From: Streptomyces iakyrus
GTDB taxonomy: Bacteria > Actinomycetota > Actinomycetes > Streptomycetales > Streptomycetaceae
DNA: 64,000 bases
Reading direction: 5' to 3'
NCBI RefSeq assembly: GCF_000717055.1
Contig: NZ_JNXI01000001.1
Span: 310,001-374,000 of the forward strand
Shown piece by piece: positions 17,775 through 27,122 of this stretch; within the stretch, counting starts at the first letter, position 1; every line of letters begins with the position of its first letter. The notes beneath the pieces were generated by a model. That model saw only the letters and a list, made by a program, of their open reading frames with translations. It did not search any database and was not told the origin of the DNA. The position numbers were made by a program, and so were the translations under genes.

Positions 17775-19214
17775 TCAGGCGCGGGTGAACCAGCGGGCCT
17801 GATCTGCGTCGGTGACGATGCCGCGGTGGTGGTCGAGCTCGAGTTGGGCGAGGTGGGCGTAGTGCTCGACCACGTCCTTGCCGAACGCCTCCCGGGCGAC
17901 GGGGCTGTGCCGGAAGGCGGAGCGGGCCTGGTCGAGGGTGAGCGGCACGAGGGGCACGTCCACGGTCTCGTAGGCATTGGTGGTGCAGGGCGGTGGCGGG
18001 GTGAGTCGCAGCTCTATGCCATGGACGATGGCTGCTATGGCGGCGGAGAGGGCGAGGTAGGGGTTCGCGTCAGCCCCCGGTAGACGGACTTCCAGATGCA
18101 GTCCCGCGCCCTCGCCGGCGATCCGTACAGCGCAGGTGCGGTTGTCCGGTCCCCAGGTCATGCGCGTGGGAGCAAAGGAGCCGGGCGTGAATCGCTTGTA
18201 GGAGTTGGGGTTGGGCGCATACAGCGGGGCGAGCCCGGGCAGGGCCGCGAGCAGTCCGGCGACCGCCTGCGTGCCGGTCTCGGAGAGCTGGCCAGCTTGA
18301 TCGCCGAGCGTGGGGTTGCCACTGCGGGTGAGGGAGATGTGCAGGTGGAGTCCGCTGGCGACACCGGTCTGCGGGGCGGCCATGAACGTAGCGGTCATGG
18401 CGGACCGGCTGGCCAGCGTGCGCACGGCGTGCTTGAAGACGACGTGGTTGTCGCAGGCGGGCAGCGCCGGTCCGTAGGGGAAGGTGACCTCTACCTGACC
18501 GGGAGCACCTTCCGTCTTGATGGCCTCCACGGGCATACCAGCTTTGGACAGCGAGCCCTGCAGGCGCCGGAAGAACCGGTCGTACTTCAGGGGATGGTCG
18601 AGCGCGTAGTCCAGGTTGTCGACGGTCACCGGCACGAGCCCGTTCAGGCCGACTCTGCTGGTCGAGGTGTAGGCGCCACGGTAGAGCACGAACTCGGTCT
18701 CCAGGCCGGCCTGGGCATGCAGACCATGGCTGGCGAGGCGTGTCAGCTGGTGCCGCAGGATCTGTCGGGGAGCGACCTCGATGGGCTCTTCGCCCGGGCC
18801 GAGGGCATGGCCGAGGATAAGGGCTGTGCGCGGCATCCAGGGCAGGATCCGCAGCGTCGACAGATCCGGCTCAACCTTCAGGTCCTCGTACCCGCTCGCC
18901 CAGGAGGTGAGGGCGAATCCGTCGACCGGGGTCATGTCGGGGTCCGTGGCCAGGATGTAGGCGCACATCTCCGCGCCGCCGTCGAGCACGCGGTCGAGGA
19001 AGTGCCGTGCCCCGTACCGCTTGCCCTTAAGACGCCCTTGCAGGTCCGGCACTGCAAGGAGCACGGTGTCGATCAGGCCGGCACCGACGGCCTTGCGGAG
19101 CTCCTCGACGCTGAACACGCGGGCAGGATGATCCGCAGAGGTCGGCGTGGCCTCGGCCTGAGAGCTGGTGTTGCGGCGTGACGGTGTTGCGGCGGTTGAA
19201 GGCTGGTGGGTCAT
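17775..19214 (-). CDS. Glutamine-synthetase-family ligase (gamma-glutamylpolyamine synthetase type)
   Basis: 479 residues. GS fold motifs are in order: ETEFVLYRGA (metal Glu), GQVEVTFPYGP, ASGLHLHISL (His), then NSYKRFTPGSFAPTRMTWG, and a late EVRLPGADANPYLALSAA. The N-terminus FSVEELRKAVGAGLIDTVLL matches the GlnA3/GlnA4-like branch acting on amines, not classical GlnA. It would ligate glutamate to an amine using ATP. Its ATG overlaps the permease stop (TGATG), so uptake and ligation are coupled. Confidence 0.85.
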   Translation of the reverse strand: MTHQPSTAATPSRRNTSSQAEATPTSADHPARVFSVEELRKAVGAGLIDTVLLAVPDLQGRLKGKRYGARHFLDRVLDGGAEMCAYILATDPDMTPVDGFALTSWASGYEDLKVEPDLSTLRILPWMPRTALILGHALGPGEEPIEVAPRQILRHQLTRLASHGLHAQAGLETEFVLYRGAYTSTSRVGLNGLVPVTVDNLDYALDHPLKYDRFFRRLQGSLSKAGMPVEAIKTEGAPGQVEVTFPYGPALPACDNHVVFKHAVRTLASRSAMTATFMAAPQTGVASGLHLHISLTRSGNPTLGDQAGQLSETGTQAVAGLLAALPGLAPLYAPNPNSYKRFTPGSFAPTRMTWGPDNRTCAVRIAGEGAGLHLEVRLPGADANPYLALSAAIAAIVHGIELRLTPPPPCTTNAYETVDVPLVPLTLDQARSAFRHSPVAREAFGKDVVEHYAHLAQLELDHHRGIVTDADQARWFTRA

Positions 19215-20749
19215 CACACGACCTCTTCCTGGATCTTCGCCATGCCCGAGTTGGCGTCGGCTGCGGCGGCAGGCACGGTGTAGTCGCGTCCCGCGACGCG
19301 CCACCACACGGACGCGAGCGCAAGCACGACCAGCAGGGCGATGGGTGCGTAGTTGAACGTGGTCACGGAGAGGAGTCCGGAGTCCGGGCGCGTCTGGGGC
19401 AGGCAGAACAGCACGGTCACGAAGGCCACCCACGCGACGGCGACCACACCGACCGGTACGCCCCAGCGGCCAAGGTTCCACGGCCCGGGCTGGAAGCGGT
19501 GACGGTTGCGGACCCGCAGATAGATCGGAATGGCGTACGCGGGCGTGATCCCGATGACGTTGATTGCGGTGACTGCGGCGTACGCGGTCGGGCTGTACAG
19601 CGACGGCAGCGCAAGCACTGCGGCCACGCTGACCGACAGCCACACGGCGCGCGTCGGCGTGCCGGAGCGGGCATCGACATGGCGCCACAGGTGTGAACCG
19701 GGCAGGGCACCGTCCCGGGAGAAGGCGAACACCATTCGGCTGGCGGCAGCGGTTTCTGCGTTGCCGCAGAAGAGCTGCGCGACGATCACCACGAGCAGCA
19801 GGGCCTTCGCCCCGGCGAGCCCGATGGCGTCGAGGAAGATCTGCGCCGGCGGCACCCCAGTGGCGGTCGCCTGGGTGGCGGTGTAGTTCTGGATGGCGAA
19901 GGTCAGCCCGGCCAGGAGCACGAACCCGGCCAGCCACGACCAGCCGATCGCTCGCACGATGCCGCGGGAGGCGGAGACCTGCGCGTTGGTGGTCTCCTCG
20001 GACAGATGTGCGGAGGCGTCGTATCCGCTGAAGGTGTACTGCGCCAGCAACAGCCCGATCAGCACCACGTACAGCGAGCTGGACCAGCCGGTGCCGTTGA
20101 CGAACTCGCCGAACACGAAGGACGGGTCCTGGTGGTGAGAGGGCACGATCGCCAGCACGCCGACGATCAGGGCGACCCCGCCCAGGTGCCACCACACGCT
20201 GATGGAGTTCAGGATGCTCACCAACCGGACACCGAACAAGTTGAGGGTGGCGTGGAGGGCGAGGATGCAGACGTAGATCGCCAAGATCTTGCCCGGCGTG
20301 GGGACGAAGCCGAACTGCAGGTTCAGGAAGGCGCCGGTGAACAGCGCGGCGCCGTAATCGATGCCGGCGATCGCCCCGAGGAGACCGAGGAGGTTGAGCC
20401 AGCCGGTGTACCAGCCCCACTTGCGCCCGCCGAGTTGCTCGGCCTGGTAGTACAGCGCGCCGGAGGTGGGGTAAGCGGACGTCACTTCCGCGAGACCGGC
20501 GCCGACGAGCATCACCATGAGGCCGACGGCGAGCCAGCCCCACATCATCACGGCCGGGCCTCCTGTGCCCAGGCCGAAGCCATACAGCGTCATGCAACCG
20601 GAGAGGACGCTGATGACGGAGAAGCTGATGGCGAAGTTGCCGAACGGCCCCATGCGGCGGGTGAGCACCGGCTCGTAGCCGAGCTCACGCAAGTACACGT
20701 CATCGGCTTTGCCGCCAGCACGCTGACGGCTCGGGCCTGAGCGGAACAT
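19214..20749 (-). CDS. APC-superfamily amino acid/amine permease
   Basis: 511 residues with about 12 hydrophobic segments; start ATG 20749 behind GGAGG. The N-terminal RELGYEPVLTRRMGPFGNFA is the standard opening of GABA, choline and amino-acid permeases of the APC group, followed by AEVTSAYPTSGALYYQAEQL. Cytoplasmic membrane transporter for an amino acid or amine. Translational overlap with the GS-like ligase suggests import followed by gamma-glutamylation, the classical layout of polyamine or monoamine utilisation. Confidence 0.9.
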   Translation of the reverse strand: MFRSGPSRQRAGGKADDVYLRELGYEPVLTRRMGPFGNFAISFSVISVLSGCMTLYGFGLGTGGPAVMMWGWLAVGLMVMLVGAGLAEVTSAYPTSGALYYQAEQLGGRKWGWYTGWLNLLGLLGAIAGIDYGAALFTGAFLNLQFGFVPTPGKILAIYVCILALHATLNLFGVRLVSILNSISVWWHLGGVALIVGVLAIVPSHHQDPSFVFGEFVNGTGWSSSLYVVLIGLLLAQYTFSGYDASAHLSEETTNAQVSASRGIVRAIGWSWLAGFVLLAGLTFAIQNYTATQATATGVPPAQIFLDAIGLAGAKALLLVVIVAQLFCGNAETAAASRMVFAFSRDGALPGSHLWRHVDARSGTPTRAVWLSVSVAAVLALPSLYSPTAYAAVTAINVIGITPAYAIPIYLRVRNRHRFQPGPWNLGRWGVPVGVVAVAWVAFVTVLFCLPQTRPDSGLLSVTTFNYAPIALLVVLALASVWWRVAGRDYTVPAAAADANSGMAKIQEEVV

Positions 20750-20835
20750 GAAGCAACCTCCAGTAAACGAGGGACGGGATCAAGAGCGTGCGATGGTCGG
20801 GTTCATGCCAACCATGGGCGTAGGTGCGGGCGCAG

Positions 20836-21858
20836 TCAGGGATGCGGGCCGACGCGTGGCCCATGCGTACGGGCGAAGGACAACGATTCCCTTCGCGCCC
20901 GGAGCAAGAGCGCCTCACCACGGTCCAGCGTCGAGGGGCCTTCAGCCACCGAGCCCCACGGCTCGCGCGACGCGTAAGGCTCCATGGCGGCGAAAACCTC
21001 TGCCGCTTCAATGAAGTTGTGGCTGACCCACAAGGCATAGGCCAGGTGGTTCATGTCGGCCACGGACCGCAAGTGCGGGTCCCCCTTCAGGAACCACTCG
21101 GCGAAAGCCTTGAGCGTGTAGGTGAGCGTGGGCTCCTCCACCCACTGCCGCCGCCACAATGGATCGACCCGTCCATGCGCTAGTTGCTGTCGGCATTGCT
21201 CCACCTGCGCGTACACCGGCAGAAGCAGCAGCGGCGAGCCGACCGGTGCCCACGAGGCCACCCACCTGCCGAAATCAAAGACCGCGGCCAACGAAGCGGC
21301 CCGGGGCGCCTCCCGCGCGAGCAGAAACTGCAGCACCCGGTGAAAGGCTTCGCGGTTGTACGGGTCACGTTGATTTACGTTGTGCAGCAGCCCCCAGGGC
21401 CCGCTCGGAAGCATGGGCTCCGCCGACCACTCACGATGCTCCCGCCACACCTGGCGGGAGTCGATCTGCGAAAGGGCCAGCAGGCACACCCACGGCACGG
21501 GATCCTGCGGCGCGCGGCGAGCGGCCAACAGTGCCGTCTGCCGCGCACCGGCTTCGAGGTCTGCCACTCCCGAGTGCTGTTGGCGATGTGCGCGCAGAGC
21601 GCGTTCGGCGAGGACCCGTGCCCGCATCACCTGGGCGTCGTAGCTGTCCGGCTCCTCAGCCAGCCACACATCGACCACATCGGAGCGCGCGGCGGCGACC
21701 GCCAGTACCTGCGTGCGTGAAGTTCGAAGCGTCCAGTTGGCGTGCGTACCGCGTAGCAGGTCCCGAGCAGCCTTCCAACGACCTGCCTGCAGTTCAACCA
21801 GGGCAACGCGTAGGTCGTCATCTGCGCCAGCGGGGTGGTACACCGGGCGCATCAGCAA
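20836..21858 (-). CDS. Hypothetical helical-repeat (TPR-like) protein
   Basis: 340 residues, soluble, almost wholly helical with repeats of the type LRVALVELQAGRWKAARDLL and AYALWVSHNFIEAAEVFAAM. ARVLAERALRAHR and PQDPVPWVCLLALSQID resemble TPR hairpins. ATG 21852 is an alternative start six bases in. It is a lone minus-strand gene upstream of the permease. No catalytic motif; possibly a scaffold or regulator. Confidence 0.6.
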   Translation of the reverse strand: MLMRPVYHPAGADDDLRVALVELQAGRWKAARDLLRGTHANWTLRTSRTQVLAVAAARSDVVDVWLAEEPDSYDAQVMRARVLAERALRAHRQQHSGVADLEAGARQTALLAARRAPQDPVPWVCLLALSQIDSRQVWREHREWSAEPMLPSGPWGLLHNVNQRDPYNREAFHRVLQFLLAREAPRAASLAAVFDFGRWVASWAPVGSPLLLLPVYAQVEQCRQQLAHGRVDPLWRRQWVEEPTLTYTLKAFAEWFLKGDPHLRSVADMNHLAYALWVSHNFIEAAEVFAAMEPYASREPWGSVAEGPSTLDRGEALLLRARRESLSFARTHGPRVGPHP

Positions 21859-22075
21859 CCACCCAGACAGACATAGTGCGCCGACTCCACAATGCTGCCA
21901 GAGGCGGGAACCCCGACCTTCGGTATGCGGTGGTCAGAGAGGCGGTTGGCCGCAGTAACGATGAGCGACATCGAAGTCCTTGGCATGTGGGGGGCTTCCG
22001 CCCGCGGGTTACGAGAGGCTGAAGCTGGAAGGCCGCCGGGAGAGCCTTTGGCTCGCCCGTGCCCCGACGGTCGGC

Positions 22076-22300
22076 TTAGAAGTCGATCTTCGCGATCAGT
22101 TCGACCGCACCCTGCACGCCATCCGTGATAGTCGGCGCAGCATCACTGCCGGCCAGGAAGAAGCCGAACAGAATGCACACGATGCCGTGCACGACGTTCA
22201 GGCCCGCCTTCTTCACGAGGAGGAAGACGATCACGCCCAGGAGGACAACGGCGGAGAAGCTAACGACCACAACGGGCCTCCAGGCGGAGGTGCCTGCCAC
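22076..22300 (-). CDS. Small two-helix membrane protein
   Basis: 74 residues if started at GTG 22300. Two hydrophobic helices (VVVVSFSAVVLLGVIVFLLV and a second from VVHGIVCILFGFFLAG) are followed by a conserved-looking end (ITDGVQGAVELIAKIDF). This kind of small protein recurs in Streptomyces accessory DNA, but I do not know its role. A longer in-frame extension to 22531 is basic and unlikely to be translated. Confidence 0.5.
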   Translation of the reverse strand: MAGTSAWRPVVVVSFSAVVLLGVIVFLLVKKAGLNVVHGIVCILFGFFLAGSDAAPTITDGVQGAVELIAKIDF

Positions 22301-22616
22301 GGCCTGATCGGTGCTGCGCCGCCGGATCCCACTCGGGCATCCGTGGCAAGGGCTGATCCATCCGTACACGTAAGGCCGAAAACACCTTGGACTCCGGTGG
22401 CCGAGATCAGGGACAGGTGATCCCGCAGCGCGAGCAGCAGGCAGGCGCCCTAAAGATCCGTTCCCGGACGGTTCGGCGGTGCTGTGCACTGCGGGAGACC
22501 CCAGAGTGGTGGGAGAACGCGCGGTGCGCACATTGCCCAGGTGATATCACTGGAGTGATCGCCGTTTCACCAGGGGCAGTTGGGCCAGCGGGTCCGTGTT
22601 CAATCGGGAGGCATGA
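22301..22616. promoter_or_regulatory. Intergenic region with candidate operator GTGATATCAC
   Basis: About 316 bases between divergent genes. A perfect 10-base palindrome GTGATATCAC at 22541-22550, followed by GGAGTGATC, lies about 67 bases before the Xre gene start. It is identical to the centre of the larger palindrome at 28751-28784. No other coding potential is seen. Confidence 0.45.
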
Positions 22617-24113
22617 GTGCTTGCGCAGGCGCCGCGACACTGCGAACGGTGCGGCTGCCAACTGAGCCAGTACAACTCGGGAACCCTGTGCTCGGCTTGC
22701 CTTCGCTCACACAGTCTGGCCCCAGCCGCTCCCTCCGTTCCCGAACACGTGTGGCGGGACGCTGATGTTCAACGAGCGTTATCTACCTGGGACTTCGGTA
22801 AGGCGACGCGCCTGATCCGCCAGCGTGGATCGCTGCGCCAGGACGACGTCGCTCAGCTCACCGGACTCAGCCAAGCATTCCTCTCCATGCTCGAAGCGGG
22901 TCGCCGGCGCCTCACCAACATCGACAAGATCGTCGAGTTTCTCACCGGCCTCGGCGTCCCACCAGAGCTCGCTCCCTTCCCGCGTCCCGGCGTTCAACGC
23001 GCTCCGGTCGTCGAAGCTCAGTGGGAAAGCCCGCTCGAGATCGCCAAGCGGCTGAACACCCTCACCTCGTCCCATGTGGATCCGGCAACGCTGTGCATAC
23101 TGGAGCAGCAGATCACGGACATCGTGGATCGCTATGAACAAGAAGGTCCACACCAACTGGTGTCGGTCGCGGCAGAACTGCGCACGTACGTTCAACCGTT
23201 GTTGGAAGAACAGCAGCCACCCAGGCAGCGTGAAGCCCTATTCCGCCTGGCCGCACAGGCATCCGGGCTCCTGGGCTACATGGCCGTGAACGCCGGACGC
23301 GAGGTCTTGGCGGAGGCGTACTGCACAGAGGCCCACGCGCTCGCGGCCGAGATCGACGACCAGGATCTGATGATGTGGGCCCTGGGCACTCGATCGTTGA
23401 GCGCCTACTACGCTGGGCGCTTCGCCGATGCCCTCACCTGGGCCGAGGCGGGCATAGACATCGATCCGCATAGCCCCCAAGCCATTCGCCTTCTGGCCAA
23501 CGGAAGCGCCCGTGCCCTGGGAAAGCTCGGAGACGCCAAGGGCGCTCAACGCGCCCTCGCCCAGGCAGAGGAGCTCAGCGGACAGCATGTGTTGCCCGAC
23601 GGCCTGACCTCATGCATCTCCTTCGCCCCCTACAGCGTGGCCCGGACCCTGGCCAACGCCGCCACTGCCCACCTTGCGCTCGGCGACACCTCAAAAGTCA
23701 TCGCGTATGCCGAGCAGATCGACGGGCTCGTAGCGCAATCCGACTCCGCCTGGAGCCGAGCCTTGGTCCGTCTCGATGTCGCCACCGCCCTGCTGACTGG
23801 GTCACGACCTGACGTTGAGCACGCCATGGTTCTCGGACGGCAGGTTCTCGACGCCGGCGGTGGGCCGCCGATCCGGTCCGTAGTCCAGCGCGCCGGAGAA
23901 CTCGCCGGCCGCGCCACTCAGTGGCGCGACCTGCCGGCCGTACGCAACTACAGGGAAGCCCTGCGCGTGTGGCGCTCCTCCCCGCTGACCCGCGCCGTGG
24001 CCGAATCTGCCAAGATGACACGCCCAGACGGACCGCCGCGAGCGAGAGGGGCCGCCAGTGCTCTTGACCGCCAGCCCCACCGCGTTTCCCACCGCCCCTC
24101 CGCACAGCACTGA
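22617..24113 (+). CDS. Zinc-ribbon Xre-family regulator with TPR domain
   Basis: 498 residues from GTG 22617 with GGAGG seven bases upstream. N-terminal zinc ribbon CERCGCQLSQYNSGTLCSAC (residues 9-28), then an Xre HTH (LRQDDVAQLTGLSQAFLSML), then LTNIDKIVEFLTGLGVP and a long TPR-type sensor region from about residue 150 to 450. It is the full-length member of a family with two short copies and one remnant elsewhere in the window. Its end overlaps the next gene by 56 bases. Probably a ligand- or peptide-sensing DNA-binding regulator. Confidence 0.8.
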   Translation: MLAQAPRHCERCGCQLSQYNSGTLCSACLRSHSLAPAAPSVPEHVWRDADVQRALSTWDFGKATRLIRQRGSLRQDDVAQLTGLSQAFLSMLEAGRRRLTNIDKIVEFLTGLGVPPELAPFPRPGVQRAPVVEAQWESPLEIAKRLNTLTSSHVDPATLCILEQQITDIVDRYEQEGPHQLVSVAAELRTYVQPLLEEQQPPRQREALFRLAAQASGLLGYMAVNAGREVLAEAYCTEAHALAAEIDDQDLMMWALGTRSLSAYYAGRFADALTWAEAGIDIDPHSPQAIRLLANGSARALGKLGDAKGAQRALAQAEELSGQHVLPDGLTSCISFAPYSVARTLANAATAHLALGDTSKVIAYAEQIDGLVAQSDSAWSRALVRLDVATALLTGSRPDVEHAMVLGRQVLDAGGGPPIRSVVQRAGELAGRATQWRDLPAVRNYREALRVWRSSPLTRAVAESAKMTRPDGPPRARGAASALDRQPHRVSHRPSAQH

Positions 24114-24759
24114 TGATCCCCAGGTCATCGCCGCGCACGATTGGGCTGCCTTCGCCACCGTCGATCGGATGAGTAACCACTGGGACCGGCCAGGCTGGCA
24201 CGAATCCACGCGCGCCTACTATTGGATGCTCACCTTCGCCGATGTCCCCGCCCTTACCGAGCAGATGCGGTCCTGCCAGCAGCAGCTCGCTTCGCTTGAC
24301 TTCGACCTCATCGGCGAGGACGGGTTGCACCTGACCTTGGGGCGGATCGGCCTAGCGAACGAGGTCAGCGAAGCCCAGCTTCACACGCTCCGCAACCGAG
24401 CGTCAGCCCGCCTTCCCGATGCCTTCACCATCAGTGCAATCCCGATGGCCGCTTCCCGCGGGGCCATCCGCTACAGCGTCGCCCCTTGGACCCCCCTGAT
24501 CAACCTCCATAGCGTCCTGTCGCTTACGAGCGATCAGTGCGGACTGCCGCTGAAGAAGCCGACCTCCGTGCTGCGCCCACACATCGGCATTGCCTACTGC
24601 AACCGGACCCTGGACTCGCACAAGGTGCGGGAGACGATCAGGCCGCTGCGTGACCTACCCGCCATCACAGTGCCGATCGGGCAGGTTGAGCTGGTGGAAC
24701 TACGGCGCGAAGATCGCGCCTACCGATGGCGCACCCTCGCCGTACTGCCCTTGCGCTGA
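24058..24759 (+). CDS. 2H phosphoesterase / 2'-5' RNA ligase-like protein
   Basis: 233 residues. The two catalytic HxT/HxG-type motifs are present: LHLTLGRIG near residue 86 and RPHIGIAYCN near residue 178. 2H enzymes hydrolyse or form 2'-5' or cyclic phosphate bonds in RNA or nucleotides. The second motif is HIG rather than the more usual HxT, a known variation that leaves the His. The gene starts (GTG) inside the end of the Xre gene, so the two are likely one operon. Confidence 0.75.
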   Translation: MLLTASPTAFPTAPPHSTDDPQVIAAHDWAAFATVDRMSNHWDRPGWHESTRAYYWMLTFADVPALTEQMRSCQQQLASLDFDLIGEDGLHLTLGRIGLANEVSEAQLHTLRNRASARLPDAFTISAIPMAASRGAIRYSVAPWTPLINLHSVLSLTSDQCGLPLKKPTSVLRPHIGIAYCNRTLDSHKVRETIRPLRDLPAITVPIGQVELVELRREDRAYRWRTLAVLPLR

Positions 24760-25108
24760 CGACCGAGACGGTCACGTCCACGGACCTGGTGTACGGCGGG
24801 CTGCTGAGGAAGTCGCGGGTCGGAGTGGTTGAAGCTGGGAGGGCGCCCCTGCCGTCAACTCGCCGCATATTTGCCCAAAGTTGTTCCACTTTGTATGGCA
24901 ACTTCACCGTAGACGAGGGCGGCGCCTAGGTCTCCCGCACCCGTGGGTGCATCGATCAAGCCTCTCGAAGCCGGACAGAGTGTCCGGCACGCCCTAGATT
25001 CGAGAACGGATGCTGAGCCCCGGCACCACCTACCCGAATCACTCCTTGATCCCGGGATCTGGTCGGCCGCTACCGTGAATGCAGACCGAAAGCCGGGAGG
25101 CAGCGCAC
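24760..25108. promoter_or_regulatory. Promoter region with inverted repeat GCCGGACA-N3-TGTCCGGC
   Basis: 349 bases. A perfect 8-base inverted repeat spans 24970-24988. TAGATT (24995-25000) follows six bases later and would serve as -10 for the Xre gene, so the repeat would cover the -35 region: the geometry of a repressor site. A second copy of the same motif follows the operon at 26939. An AT-rich patch near 24868-24905 holds AAGTTG...CAACTT. No coding sequence is convincing. Confidence 0.55.
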
Positions 25109-26341
25109 ATGCGGGGTCTTGGGGACCACCTCAGCATCGGAGAGCGGATCGCGTTCTACCGCGAGCGCCGGGGCTATACGCAGTCCGTGCTCGCAGGGCT
25201 CGTCGGGCACAGCACCGACTGGCTGTCGAAGATCGAGCGAGGTGCGCGGAAGCCTCCCAGGATCGACAAGCTCGCCGAGCTCGCCCGCGTGCTACGCGTA
25301 CCGCTCGGCGACTTGATGGGGCAGCCCCTCCTCATGGAAGACGACGAGAAGCACATGGACGACGTGCCAGCCGTCCGTGATGCACTGATGAACCCTCGCC
25401 GGCTCTCCAAGCTGCTGTTCGGGCCGACGGCAGACAGACAGCTGCCCCGGCCAGAGCAAGTCCAGACGTTGGTGGAACGAAGTTGGGGTGACTACCAGGC
25501 TGGCGTTCTCGGGGACGTTATCGCCGCCTTGCCTGGTCTGCTCCGAACGGCTCAGGAGCTCGAAGACCTTCCGCCCGGCGATGAGCGTCGACGAGGCCTC
25601 GCGGTCTCCGCTCGCACGCATCATCTGGCGGCGACCACCCTTGCCAAAGTGGGTGAGTCCGACCTGTCATGGCTCGCGGCCGAGCGCGCCATGCGGGCAG
25701 CCGACGAGTCCGAGGATCCGCTGTCGCTCGCCTCCGCCGCACGATCCGGCACTCATGCCCTCCTGGCCAACGGGCGTTACGCGGACGCCCTCGAACTGGG
25801 CGACACCGCCGCAGCCTGGCTCGCGCGCCAGGTCGACGAGGACGATCCCGCCGCCCTGAGCCTGCTCGGCATGATTCACCTGCGCGCGGCTGTAGCCGCA
25901 GCGCGTCACCAGGACCGGCCCACAGCCAGCGCCTTGCTCGAACGCGCGACGAGGCTGGCCGATCGCCTCGGCTCCGACGAGAACTATTGGCAGACCTGCT
26001 TCGGCCCGACGAACGTCGAACTGCACCGACTCTCGATCGAGCTGGACCTGGAGAACATCCCGTACGTCATCGACCACGGGAACATCGACGTCGACCACAT
26101 GCCGCCAGAACGCGCAGTGTCCCACCGCATCGACTACGCCCGCGCCCTTTGCCTCAGCGGACGCGTCGACGACGCCTTCAGCGAACTGCGCGAGGCTGAG
26201 CGGACATCGCCGCAGCTCGTGCGGAACAATCCGCGGGTACGAGAGACTCTTCGTGATCTGAGGAAGCAGTCACCGGTCACTGGTGGCAGACACTCGTCCG
26301 AGCTGCTGGCCATGGCCCAACGGTGCAGGGCGGTGCAATGA
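25109..26341 (+). CDS. Xre-family regulator with TPR sensor domain
   Basis: 410 residues from ATG 25109, chosen because GGAGG lies eight bases upstream. HTH at residues about 12-60 (RIAFYRERRGYTQSVLAGLV, HSTDWLSKIERGARKPPRID), followed by helical TPR repeats to the end. This is the Streptomyces layout in which an Xre-TPR regulator is coupled to a flavoprotein gene. Its stop overlaps the flavoprotein ATG by four bases. It probably regulates its own operon through the adjacent inverted repeat. Confidence 0.85.
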   Translation: MRGLGDHLSIGERIAFYRERRGYTQSVLAGLVGHSTDWLSKIERGARKPPRIDKLAELARVLRVPLGDLMGQPLLMEDDEKHMDDVPAVRDALMNPRRLSKLLFGPTADRQLPRPEQVQTLVERSWGDYQAGVLGDVIAALPGLLRTAQELEDLPPGDERRRGLAVSARTHHLAATTLAKVGESDLSWLAAERAMRAADESEDPLSLASAARSGTHALLANGRYADALELGDTAAAWLARQVDEDDPAALSLLGMIHLRAAVAAARHQDRPTASALLERATRLADRLGSDENYWQTCFGPTNVELHRLSIELDLENIPYVIDHGNIDVDHMPPERAVSHRIDYARALCLSGRVDDAFSELREAERTSPQLVRNNPRVRETLRDLRKQSPVTGGRHSSELLAMAQRCRAVQ

Positions 26342-26901
26342 CGTTGATGCAGGGCAAGGTGCTGGGCGTCGTAGGGTCCGGCGCCGGCGGAGTCGAGGAG
26401 TTGCGTACGGGACTCGTGGTTCCCGCCCTCGACCGCGGCTGGACCGTTGCGGTTACGCTCACCCCGACAGCAGGTGAGTGGCTTCGTTCCAGCGGAGAGG
26501 CCGCCAGGATCGAGGAGCTGACGGGCCTGCCCGTACGAACCGAGTCGCGTATGCCTGGTGACTCGCGCCCGCACCCTCCAGTGGACTGCTACGTCGTTGC
26601 CCCTGCGAGCGCCAACACCGTCGCCAAGCTCGCCTTGGGTATCTCGGACAACCAGGCGTTGACGCAGGTGAACGAGGCCATCGGGACCCTCAATCTTCCA
26701 GTTGTCGTCTGGCCGCGGGTGAATGCCGCGCATGCCCGCCACCCCGCGTGGGAGGGCCACATCAAGGCTCTGCACGATACCGGGGTTCGGTTGATCTACG
26801 GGGACGAGGTGTGGCCGCTCGCCGAGCCGCGGGCTGGGATGCCGGGGCGCCGGTACCCGTGGGAAGCCGTACTAGACCAGGTGGAGACTTCCGTCGTCTG
26901 A
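26338..26901 (+). CDS. Flavoprotein (PPC-decarboxylase/Dfp fold)
   Basis: 187 residues from ATG 26338. The flavoprotein fold shows as VLGVVGSGAGGVEEL near the N-terminus and PASANTVAKLALGISDNQAL, the FMN-binding segment of PPCDC-type flavoproteins, then NLPVVVWPRVNAAHARHPAW. The lantibiotic-decarboxylase and PPCDC families use this fold for FMN-dependent decarboxylation; here the substrate is unknown. It is translationally coupled to the Xre-TPR gene, a pairing common in Streptomyces. Confidence 0.85.
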   Translation: MTLMQGKVLGVVGSGAGGVEELRTGLVVPALDRGWTVAVTLTPTAGEWLRSSGEAARIEELTGLPVRTESRMPGDSRPHPPVDCYVVAPASANTVAKLALGISDNQALTQVNEAIGTLNLPVVVWPRVNAAHARHPAWEGHIKALHDTGVRLIYGDEVWPLAEPRAGMPGRRYPWEAVLDQVETSVV

Positions 26902-26938
26902 CGCTTGGTCAACAGCCGTTAGGTGGCGCGAAGTCGGG

Positions 26939-26957
26939 CCCGGACAGACTGTCCGGG
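26939..26957. promoter_or_regulatory. Inverted repeat CCCGGACAG-A-CTGTCCGGG
   Basis: A 9-base perfect inverted repeat with a one-base centre, 38 bases after the flavoprotein stop and about 165 bases before the next Xre gene. It shares the core CCGGACA..TGTCCGG with 24970-24988. The one-base loop argues against a terminator hairpin and for a protein-binding site. Confidence 0.5.
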
Positions 26958-27122
26958 TCCCTTGCTCTGCACCAAGCCATTCTGAGGGCGTCACCGGCCA
27001 ACGACCGACTGTGCTGGTGCGGCATCGTACGGGCATGAACGGGACCGGTCATGCGCTGACCGGCTCGCTGTGGTTGTCCGGGGGAATGCCACCGGTACCA
27101 GTTCGCCAAGGAGTGGATATCC

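Noticed and set aside
17775..20597. A 940-residue protein ending in glutamine synthetase
   Set aside because: The upstream half is an off-frame reading of the permease; the ligase starts at ATG 19214 overlapping the permease stop.
24868..24905. AT-rich AAGTTG...CAACTT repeat as an operator
   Set aside because: Arms are short and the spacing is 15 bases; no second copy was found in the window.
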